DNA of 64,000 nt, taken from positions 270,698,698 through 270,762,697 of the forward strand of contig CM040128.1 of NCBI GenBank assembly GCA_022559845.1. Direction: 5' to 3'. The position numbers were made by a program, and so were the translations under genes. Every line of letters starts with the position of its first letter. The first letter of the stretch is position 1. Below are positions 56,901-64,000 of this stretch, piece by piece. The DNA is from Amorphophallus konjac (taxonomy: Eukaryota > Streptophyta > Magnoliopsida > Alismatales > Araceae). A model generated the notes under the pieces. The model was not told where the DNA came from. It worked only from the letters and a program-made list of their open reading frames with translations, and did no database searches.

Positions 56901-58585
56901 AGAAATCGAGAAGAGGCGGAACGGATACCTTGGAAATAGAAGGTCCTCTTGCTCGGATGTTGGAAGTAGACCCTCTTCATCCCACAATCCACCACCGCTC
57001 CATGAGTCTCGAGCCAATCCATGCCTAGAATCACGTCGTAATCCCAAAGCTGCAACGCATACAACCTGCCTGGCATACTCCGCCCATCGATCCACACCGG
57101 AACCTGGTCGAAGCAATACGGAGTGACCATAAAGTCACCCGAAGGCAACTCCACAGCCAAATCACAGGACAACTGGGTCACCGGCTCCTCGACGCTCGAC
57201 GCGAAATCCTCCGAAATGAACGAATGAGACGCGCCAGAATCAAATAAAACCCGAGCCGCACAACCCAAAATCTGAACGGTACCTTCCACGAGCTGCGACG
57301 CTACTGCCTCTGCCCTGGTCAAGTGCGTGATCTGGCCACGAGCTCTCTGCCTGCCTCCCACACTAGCTGACCTGGGTAGCGGCGGATACTGTCCCTGCTG
57401 CTGCTGCTGCTGGGAAACCTGCTGCTGCGGCGGCCTCTGAGGACAGTCGCGCGCCATATGCCCTGGCTGGTCACACCGAAAACAGATGATCGGCGCCGTG
57501 CACTGCCTGCCTGGGTGGGTCCCACTACACCGTGGACAAGGTCCTCGCGATCCACCCACCGATCCCTGTCGCTGCAAAGGAAACGGCTGCTGCACACTGC
57601 CCGATGAAGCCTGCCCCTGATCCCTGGACTTCTTCTTGCCGAACCCTCTCTTGAAGAACTTTTTGACCTTCGTGCCAAAGGACGCAGATCCTGTCACCGA
57701 AGCTGCCGATGCCGGTACTCCTGAACCACCCGACGCAGACTGAAAGAAACCCTGCTGCTGAGTAGCCGACTGCTGGCTGCGACCTGACACAGACTGCCCC
57801 TGGCTGATCGGTCCTCGAGTCCTCTGCATATCCATCTCCAAGGAAATCGCAACACGAGACGCCGTCTCGAGATCAGTGGCCCCATTCGCGATCAGATGGT
57901 GCCTCAGCTCCAGCCTCAAGCCCTGCACAAACTGCGTCGTCCTCACCCTCTCATGCTCCATGATATGAGGTGCGTACCGACCCAGCTCGACAAATCGGGC
58001 CCTGTACTGCAACACGGACATGTCACCCTGCACCAGCTCCAGAAACTCCCGCATCCGCTGCGTAGCAACAATATCTGGACAGTACGTACGCTCGAAAGCA
58101 CTGACAAAGTCATCCCACTCGATCTGCTCAAGCGGACGAAGCTGAAAGGACGTCTTCCACTCGGAAGACCACCACCTCCGAGCCGTACCCTGCAACTGGT
58201 TGTAGGCCAACACCACTCTGTCCTCGACAGCACTCTTCGCAGAACTGAACACCCGCTCCATCTCATCAAGCCAATCACGAGCCGCATCAGGGTCTGCCTG
58301 GCCGCTAAAGTAAGGTGGATGAAACTGCATGAAATCCCTCACTGCTCGGCCTGGCCCACCCCTGACTGACGAGCCCTCACCGGCCTCTCCGCCGAACTGC
58401 TGAGCCATGAGATGGTACATGCCACGGAGAAAACCCTCGGCCCCCGGAGCCCTCGCAGCATCCGCGGCCTCGGTAGCTCCCGGAACTCTGCTATGCTCCT
58501 CCTGGTCCCTCTGGACCCCCTGCTGGATCTCCTGACCTCCAGCCGACTGCCCCTGCTGAGAGCGAGAACTCCTCCTCGGCGCCAT
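53918..58585 (-). CDS. Element F Gag-Pol polyprotein, intact (1555 aa)
   Basis: A single open frame carrying all retrotransposon functions. Gag core at residues about 80-250 ([40 protein letters not shown]). Zinc knuckle [14 protein letters not shown] at about 367-380. Aspartic protease with DSGASHSF near 449. Reverse transcriptase at about 640-810 with the FVDDILVYS active site (D785, D786). RNase H at about 910-1030 ([25 protein letters not shown]). Integrase with zinc-binding H1140...CLICQQ near 1177, catalytic D1210, D1271 and E1307 (D-35-E spacing), then a C-terminal chromodomain-like stretch ending FPYLFE. The start ATG follows a 150-bp leader after the primer site. The fused single ORF is usual for this clade. 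The proteins would assemble particles, copy the RNA and integrate it, and could act in trans on E. No stop or frameshift is seen. Confidence 0.97.
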   Translation of the reverse strand: MAPRRSSRSQQGQSAGGQEIQQGVQRDQEEHSRVPGATEAADAARAPGAEGFLRGMYHLMAQQFGGEAGEGSSVRGGPGRAVRDFMQFHPPYFSGQADPDAARDWLDEMERVFSSAKSAVEDRVVLAYNQLQGTARRWWSSEWKTSFQLRPLEQIEWDDFVSAFERTYCPDIVATQRMREFLELVQGDMSVLQYRARFVELGRYAPHIMEHERVRTTQFVQGLRLELRHHLIANGATDLETASRVAISLEMDMQRTRGPISQGQSVSGRSQQSATQQQGFFQSASGGSGVPASAASVTGSASFGTKVKKFFKRGFGKKKSRDQGQASSGSVQQPFPLQRQGSVGGSRGPCPRCSGTHPGRQCTAPIICFRCDQPGHMARDCPQRPPQQQVSQQQQQQGQYPPLPRSASVGGRQRARGQITHLTRAEAVASQLVEGTVQILGCAARVLFDSGASHSFISEDFASSVEEPVTQLSCDLAVELPSGDFMVTPYCFDQVPVWIDGRSMPGRLYALQLWDYDVILGMDWLETHGAVVDCGMKRVYFQHPSKRTFYFQGIRSASSRFLISAIRARRLLDSGCQGFLASVVVSDRMEPNVEDIAVVCEFPDVFPEELPGLPPQREIDFVIEVVPGTGPLAKAPYRMAPAELRELRAQLQELLAKGYIRPSFSPWGAPVLFVKKKDGSLRLCIDYRQLNEVTIKNKYPLPRIDDLFDQLQSARVFSRIDLRSGYYQLRIRESDVEKTAFSTRYGHYEFLVMPFGLTNAPAAFMDLMQRVFHPYLDQFVVIFVDDILVYSRSAEEHAYHLGVVLQTLRDHQLFAKLSKCEFWLSEVHFLGHVISGDGISVDPAKVEAVMQWPRPRSVTEIRSFLGLAGYYRRFIQDFSRIATPMTRLTRKDVPFVWSEECEQSFRELKRLLTSAPVLVLPSGSGGFVVCTDASGVGLGAVLMQHGRVVAYASRQLKPHEENYPTHDLELAAVIFALKIWRHYLYGEKFEVFTDHQSLRYVFSQRDLNLRQRRWMEFMKDYDFTLSYQPGRMNVVADALGRKVAVSTLMLRKWRLWEQVPEVSFRLKIPQEPGLAVLASLTVTPAIRRQVTEAQHADPELPRILAMADVELGEDGAARFRGRLYVPAEEQVRRAVLREAHGSRYTVHPGATKMYRNLRRQFWWPGMKRDVAEFVARCLICQQVKAEHQRPGGTLQPLDVPAWKWDHVTTDFVVGLPRTPTGQDSIWLLVDRLTKVTRLLPVKVSWSVPKLARLYVERIVPLHGVPISIVSDRDPRFTSGFWRSFQRALGTELAFSSAYHPQSDGQSERTIQTLGDMLRSCCLEWQGSWIHHLPLVEFAYNNSFHSSIGMAPYEALYGRPCRTPLDWFEVGERVLTGPELVQQCVDVVHLVRQNMLAAQSRQKSYADRRRQPLEFAVGDHVFLRVSPMKGVMRFGRRGKLSPRYIGPFAIVERIGEVAYRLQLPSELASVHDVFHVSMLRKYMPDDSHVLEFSVWPEVTPDLSLPEFPIRVEDRREQRLRNKVIPLVKVVWQRHSGGEASWEREDEMRQQFPYLFE

Positions 58586-58735
58586 CCTCGCTCCTTAAGC
58601 ACAAGACAGAAAACTCAGAAACAGAAGGTCAGAATAAAACACGCGGTGCCCCATGCCAGCGTCACATGTACATCATCGTTGTGGACTAGTGGACCAATAC
58701 AATTACCTATGATTCTCATGTAATTCCACAACCGC

Positions 58736-58747
58736 GCTCTGATACCA
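58736..58747 (-). other. Element F primer-binding site
   Basis: Minus strand TGGTATCAGAGC, two bases from the 5' LTR, matching initiator methionine tRNA. Confidence 0.92.
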
Positions 58748-58749
58748 GC

Positions 58750-61397
58750 TGTAACGACCCGAGAATCCGATTACCGGGAAGGCCCGATAACCCGAGACTC
58801 GCACCGCCACCCACGAGCCCGAAGACTCGGAAGGGTTAAAAGGATGGTGTGGAAACTACACAAGCATCACAAATAATTGCAGAAATTAAACAGTTATGAT
58901 ATTAAGCAGGAGATGAATTAACATTTTACATGGTCCACAATAAAATAACAACAACAGCAACAGTAGTCCACGACTAGTACAGTGACAAGAAAGAAAAGTA
59001 CAGCTACACGGGGCATCCCCCGGCTCTGACCTCTGGCACTACCTCTGGGCACCCGCACCACGCTTCCGCTGCGCTCCTGACACGCTCCCCGAAGGTGGCG
59101 CCTCACCTGAAACACGGTGAAAACACGCAGGGAATGAGTCTCGGAACAAGACTCAGTAGGGATCACTCGAACCCTACCTCGTAAAACGAGAAACCACTAC
59201 CCTAGCGGTAGGAAGGTACCTCGGAAAGGAAAGCCCTGTACTCTACAGAACTAGACCCTAACGGCACGCAAACCGACACACGTGCCACGGTACGAGAAGA
59301 CCGAAACTCAACGGTCGAACCGTCAAAACCCGAAGGTCGGAAACACACGACTGACAGTCTGACACTCCGTACTCAACAGGAGTACCACCCACTAGAAGCA
59401 CAGCCGGTAGCGTCCCCTGACGTCTTACACCGCACCGCAGGTGAACCGCCTGACATGGTAGGTCCTACCCGAGGCGCAAACACCGTACAAGTAACTACAA
59501 CAAGTGACTAGCTGGGGTCACGCCCGTCGACGTGGGTCCAACCGCCCCCAACCACGTGTGCACACACAGACCGCGCGTCCCTGGTCTGGCCCTCTGACCG
59601 GTTTTCCCCTCAGCCGGACTCTGGCTGCAAGACGTGTGGCCCAACGGTAACCGGTCCACAAACCGTCTCTAAAGGTCAGCCCGTACACCACTCCCTGGTG
59701 CGACTAGCACACGCGTACTAGTAGGCTACGACTAGTGGAGGGTCACAGAAGGAGTAGACTCTCAAGTCTCGGAAAACAACGGTGCAACTGCAGGTACGAG
59801 GAACGCTCCTTGTACCAACACCGACGCACGGTGACCAGCTGACAACAACATCTCCCGGTACACTCTGTACGACGAGAGACACACCGACGCAACCCGTACC
59901 CTTGAACGGTCCACACTGGGCCGCTCAGGGATGTGCGGTCACACAGGGACCGCACAAGGATTAGAACGGTCATATCAGGACCGTTCCACCCAGGGTCCAA
60001 ACGACAGATAAACGGCCAACACAGGACCGTTCAAACAGATGTGCGGCCAACTCTTGACCGCACGTGGGTGAGGAACGGTCACCTCCTGGCCGCTCGTCTC
60101 CCAACGGTAAAAAGCCTGAACGGTTAGTCCTTAGCCGCACTTGGGGAAGGGCGGCTACGGCTTAGCCGTTCAGGTGTTGTGCGGTCAGGGCCAGACCGCA
60201 CATCCAACCATAGCGCTAGGGGATGTACGGCCAGCACCTGGCCGTGCAAGGGGTTATGCGGTCAGCTCCTGGCCGCACATCCCAGAGCACTGCACAACGG
60301 TCACAACCAACGGTCAAAACCCTTGGGGTTGGGCGGTAGCTGTGGGGCCGCACATTAGGATATGCGGTCCCACGGTAGACCGCTCAAGCCCACTGCGCGC
60401 CAAGCCTCACCCAAAGCGCGCCGAGCCGATGAACGGTCCGAACGGAACCGCATAGGGGTTGTGCGGCCACTGGTTCGACCGCACATCGCTCACCGGCGAG
60501 AAAATGGCGAACCTCACCGGAATCGCCCAATCGGCCTCAAAACAAACCCCACGGAGGGGGGAAATGGCGAGAGAAGAACCCCCAAGCCCCCTAGCATGCT
60601 CCTACGCCCTTAAACCGTGAAATCGGGGCTCAAAACGATGGATCGGACGAACTCACCCCGCGGCATGATCGACCCTTCCCGGCTCAAAATAAACCCCTCT
60701 CGACCTCGTCTCGAGCTGAAACTCACGGGGAAGGAAGACATGAGGCTAAGGAACGTCACCCTACCTCCGGTCCGCGACGAAACGCTCCGATCCGAGCTCG
60801 AAGTCGCGAAGAACGCCGCTAGAATCTCGCCTCTCCACGCCTCCCACGCTCGCCGTATGCCCGCACGATCGCCACCACGTCACCCACGTCCTCGCGCCGT
60901 CGCACCGCCGAAGTCTGCAGCCGGAACGGGGGTCGGCACGGTCGAACGGGAGAGAAGGAGGGAGAGAGCCGGCCACGGTCGCGTGAGGGAGAGAGAGGAA
61001 GGAAGAAGAAGAAAAGAGAAAAGAAGAGAAAAGAAAAGAAAAGAAAATGGGAATATATAGAAAATCCGATTTTTCGGAAAAATACCAAAAATTAGAAAAA
61101 TACATTTCCGGAATCCTCGGAACGCACCGATCGCAACGGTACCACTCGTGCCTCGGGGAACTGCCCGGTTCGCCCGCAGCGAGCGTCCGAAGAAAAAGCC
61201 GAAACACACACCGGAAATCGGAAAACACGCGCGGAAAAAGCCACGGAACGCCTCCGGGCCTCCGAAACGACTCCGGATCGCGCCGATCCGAACACGAAAG
61301 ATGTCCGAAACGAAATTTCAGACACAACGGAGCCGGACACTCCGAAAACCAGATCCGGGACCCACGAAGAAGGATCCGAAAGGTCCGGGATATTACA
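58750..61397 (-). repeat. Element F 5' LTR (right copy, 2648 bp)
   Basis: Contains the minus-strand TATA box CTATATAT at 61053-61060, upstream of a CT-rich leader (61000-61045 on this strand). The promoter therefore points toward the polyprotein. The 5'-most positions (about 61390) carry the TGTAATATCC tip. Confidence 0.97.
61053..61060 (-). promoter_or_regulatory. TATA box of element F 5' LTR
   Basis: CTATATAT on the minus strand, same relative position as in the left LTR (53506-53513). Confidence 0.6.
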
Positions 61398-62776
61398 TGT
61401 AGTGTGTCTAGAGGACTGTCCAGAGCCCAGTGACTTAGCGTCACTTGGGTTTTCTCGACTCTCGCGCAGGGTGTGTGCGCGGCCGTGGACTGTGAGTCCC
61501 GTTTCTTCTCCGACTGTGGTCATCGTGCGACGGTGCTAGTACGTGGGATGGTCCCCGTACTTTGTCGGATGCGGACGTTGTTTTCCGTTGACTTGAGAGT
61601 CTACTCCTTCAGTGACCCTCCACTAGTCGTAGCCCACCAGTACGCGTGTGCTGGTCGCACCAGGGAGTGGTGTACGGGCTTACCCTTAGAGGCGGTTTGT
61701 GGACCGGTTGCCGTCGGGCCCCACGTCTTGCAGCCAGAGTCCGGCTGAGGGGAAAACCGGTCAGAGGACCAGACCAGGGACGCGCGGTCTGTGTGTGCAC
61801 ACGTGGTTGGGGGCGGTTGGACCCACGTCGACGGGCGTGACCCCAGCTAGTCACTTGTTTGTGGTTACTTGTACGGTGTTCGTGCCTTTGGTAGGAGCTA
61901 CCACGTCAGGCAGTTCACTTGCGGTGCGGTGTAAGACGTCAGGGGACGCTACCGGCTGTGCTTCTAGTGGGTGGTACTCCTGTCGAGTACGGAGTGACAG
62001 ACTATCAGTTTCCGTGATTTCGACCTTCGGGTTTTCGGTCGTGTTGACCGTTGAGTTCGGTTGTTTCGCCGTGGCGCGTGTGTTGGTTTTCGCGCCAAGG
62101 GTCTAATGCTAGTGGCTTTACCGAGGTTGGGTCTTGTTGTGCGGTACCCGCGATCGGATGGTCGGGGTCGCACCTTGGACAGCGTGTCCAGGTCGGCTGT
62201 GTCCTAGAGGCCTCTACGGCGTGGTTGCCGTGTGTTGTTACTTTGGTAGGCAGTACTAGCGTGGTTTGGTAGCTTCGTCTGTGTGATCGAGGTGTGCCTT
62301 CTGGTACAGTAGGAGTAGCTGTAGTGCCGAGTTTTTGACCGGCCACCGGTTTGCTGTTCCTGCTGTAGTTGTAGCTCTCCTTTCCGCTACCGCCGTTGTT
62401 TCCGGTTGGGGTTCCGCGGGATCCCTGCTGAGTCTCTGTTTTGGAGACTCATTCCCTGCTTTTCAGGTGTAGCGGTTCTTCCTCGCGGTTCGAGGGCGCG
62501 GAGCGGAGGTCCTTAGTTGCCAGCTTGCCGGGCCGAGTGTTGACTTGGCATGTGGTACGTTTTTACTGCTTTAGACTGTACTTTCTGTTGGACTGGACTC
62601 TGTTGTAGCTGTTGCTGTTCTTTCTTTCAGCTTGTCGTTGGTTGTCCTGCTTTATTTCCTATTTCTTTGTGCCTCCACACTCCTTTTAGCCCTTCCGAGC
62701 CCTCCCGGCTCGTGGGCGGCGGTGCGAGTCTCGGGTTATCGGGCCTTCCCGGTAATCGGATTCTCGGGTCGTTACA
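61398..62776 (+). repeat. Element E 3' LTR, part 2
   Basis: Starts with the F target duplication TGTAG and continues colinearly with 43032-44414 to CTCGGGTCGTTACA. A short indel at about 62205 (TCCTAGAGG where the 5' LTR has TCCGAGGGACAGG) and a C/A change near 62534 distinguish it from the 5' LTR. Confidence 0.95.
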
Positions 62777-62781
62777 CATTT

Positions 62782-62916
62782 AATCCTCGAGGGATGTGAG
62801 CCTGAGGTTTTAAAGGGGTGGCAAGATGCCTAGGGTAAGACTCGAACTCGGGTGGCCCAATAATCGCTTAGCTCTCCGTACCACTCTGCTAGATTCTCCG
62901 TTTTCAAAAAAAAAAA
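62782..62916 (+). mobile_element. SINE-like retroposon H, right part with A-tail
   Basis: Ends in 11 A (62906-62916) and a 13-bp TSD. On the minus strand it has tRNA-like Pol III boxes: TAGCAGAGTGG (A box, near 62883-62891) and GAGTTCGAGTC (B box, near 62839-62850), about 50 bp apart. The tRNA-like part is therefore antisense to the A-tail, which is unusual for a SINE. Confidence 0.5.
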
Positions 62917-62929
62917 TTTATACCGAATA

Positions 62930-63432
62930 GATCTACTACAGAAGCTATTTTCTTACTATGGCAGCTAATAGAGAAGTATAGAGATATGAGAAAAGATTTA
63001 TATATGATTTTTCTTGATTTGGAGAAGGCGTATGATTGAGTATCGAGTGAATTGATTTGATAGATATTAATAAAGAAACTCTCAGGGATATGTTGATGTG
63101 GTTAAGGATATGTACAAATGTGCTATTAATAGTGTTTGAACTATTACTGGAGAGACTTGTGAATTTCTAGTTACTATAGGTTTGCATCAAGATTCTGCAT
63201 TAGGTCCGTATCTCTTTAGCTTAGTTATGGATGAAGTAACAAAATAATTGCATGATGATATCCCTTGGTGTATGTTATTTACATATGATATTATCTTAAT
63301 TGATGAGAGTATTGATACTTTAAATGCTAAGTTAGAACGTTGGAGGCATGTCTTGGAGTCTAAAAATTTTAAAATTAGTAGGAACAAGTCAGAGTTTATG
63401 CACTGCAATTTTAGTAATAAGAGATCGAGTGA
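62930..63432 (+). mobile_element. RTE-type LINE, segment 3 (reverse transcriptase palm)
   Basis: Resumes after the SINE-like insert with the RT core: DLYMIFLDLEKAYD (catalytic D, near 62994-63035). The later FADD-type motif is altered to LFTYDIILID near 63271-63300, followed by the NKSEFMHCNFSN block. Several stops and frame changes are present. It is cut at 63433 by a CACTA element. Confidence 0.8.
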
Positions 63433-64000
63433 CACTACAAGAAAAATCGCGGATAGCGACCGACCTATCGGTCGCTATTCAGTCGTAGATCGGTCGCAAA
63501 TATGCATTGCGACCGAACAGATACTATCTAGCGACCGAATATGTCGGTCGCTATATAATAGTCGCTATATAGCGACCGACATAATTCGGTCGCAGTATCA
63601 GTCGTTAACAGAGACCGATTATAATCGGTCGCCTGAGCGGTCGCTAATAATTCGGTCGCCATTCAGTCTCTATTCGGTCGCTACATTTGTTGTATTTTAA
63701 AAAATAAAATTAACCTATCGGATTAAGTCGGTCTCAATTCGGTCGCTATTCGGTCTCGAATTATGTTGTATTTTTAAAAATAAAATTAACCTATCGGATT
63801 TATTCGGTCTCAATTCGGTCGCCAGTCGGTCGCTAAATTTGTTGTATTTTTAAAAATAAAATTAACCTATCGGATTGATTCGGTGGCTAGTCGGTCGCTA
63901 ATCGGTCGCCAAGTATAATTATTTAATAAAAGAAATATAACGTATAGTCGCTATTCGGTCGCAATTCAGTCTCCATGCGGTCGCTAATTTTGCATTATTT
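63433..64000. mobile_element. CACTA (En/Spm) transposon, one terminus, runs off the window
   Basis: Starts CACTACAAGAAAAATCGCGG, the canonical CACTA end, after TGA (likely TSD) in the LINE. The following 560 bp are packed with subterminal motifs CGGTCGCTA and TAGCGACCGA in both directions. They also hold three cassettes of AAAATAAAATTAACCTATCG at about 63697, 63776 and 63855. Whether it encodes a transposase is not visible here. Confidence 0.9.

Larger units (their letters stand above)
51204..61397 (-). mobile_element. Element F: complete, apparently intact Ty3/gypsy chromovirus (Del/Tekay-like)
   Basis: Flanked by TGTAG (51199-51203, 61398-61402). LTRs of 2647 and 2648 bp differ at only about seven positions by eye, one of them a single-base indel. 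Reading on the minus strand: 5' LTR (58750-61397), primer site, 150-bp leader, one uninterrupted Gag-Pol ORF of 1555 codons, polypurine tract, 3' LTR (51204-53850). All catalytic residues that I can check are present. Very young and potentially autonomous. Nested in the 3' LTR of its relative E. Confidence 0.97.
40976..62776 (+). mobile_element. Element E: non-autonomous LTR retrotransposon with a self-palindromic interior (interrupted by F)
   Basis: Flanked by CATTT (40971-40975 and 62777-62781). It has two LTRs of about 3.44 kb, a primer site and a polypurine tract, giving 11.6 kb once F and its duplicated TSD are removed. No gag or pol domain exists anywhere in it. Between primer site and 3' LTR it consists of an inverted copy of its own 3' half (44438-47802), a 14-bp spacer and the direct copy (47817-49142 running on into the 3' LTR). 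LTR tips, primer site and pre-polypurine motif match those of F, so F or a relative probably supplies its proteins. The LTRs differ at only about five places, so insertion is recent. Confidence 0.92.

Overview
The window is nuclear DNA of a flowering plant, probably a large, transposon-rich genome; the species cannot be named from the sequence. The evidence is Ty3/gypsy chromovirus and Ty1/copia (SIRE-like) retrotransposons with methionine-tRNA primer sites, an RTE-type LINE, CACTA elements, Helitron-like termini, MITEs, and fragments of plant genes (TIM13, FCA, SMG7, a SNF2 protein). No complete host gene, tRNA, rRNA or CRISPR array was found. Only one large ORF is intact: the 1555-codon Gag-Pol of a minus-strand retrotransposon at 53918-58585.

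Left third (1-19051). A LINE 3' end with an A-tail (1-780) is followed by a candidate Helitron (1273-6391) holding a minisatellite and a 352-bp tandem duplication. Next come a 284-bp MITE (8334-8617), a 1-kb minisatellite (8980-10010) and an LTR-like 'ACCGGTCCAAA' repeat region. That region flanks a minus-strand chimera of SNF2, SMG7 and FCA fragments (11740-13310). The likely first exon of TIM13 lies at 14959-15075 (minus). A second, older copy of the same MITE family lies at 16406-16672.

Middle (19052-35116). A minus-strand Ty3 element B, with its LTR beginning at 19052, was split by a complete but dead plus-strand Ty3 chromovirus A (19159-29196, TSD CATAC). B resumes at 29202. Its right LTR fragment is cut at 32825 by a copia SIRE-like element C, of which the LTR, primer site and decayed gag are seen.

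Right half (35117-64000). An RTE LINE inside C is broken into three pieces. One interruption is a solo LTR D (36000-39778, minus). D itself hosts a palindromic LTR derivative G (36369-37519, TSD TGTAG) with a CACTA MITE in its loop, a LINE tail, and a Helitron (37865-38806). The other interruption is a SINE-like retroposon hosting element E (40976-62776, TSD CATTT), whose 3' LTR hosts the intact element F (51204-61397, minus, TSD TGTAG). A CACTA terminus starts at 63433 and runs off the window.

The most unusual object is E. It has two 3.4-kb LTRs, a primer site and a polypurine tract but no gag or pol. Its interior is an almost perfect 3365-bp-arm palindrome (44438-47802 against 47817-51181, 14-bp spacer) made of its own 3' interior plus the first 2039 bp of its LTR. 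E and F share LTR ends, primer site and polypurine context, so F is a plausible autonomous partner. A transcript from E's 5' LTR would fold into a multi-kilobase hairpin, a natural trigger for small-RNA silencing. G is a second, older palindromic LTR derivative, related to the E LTR, within 4 kb.
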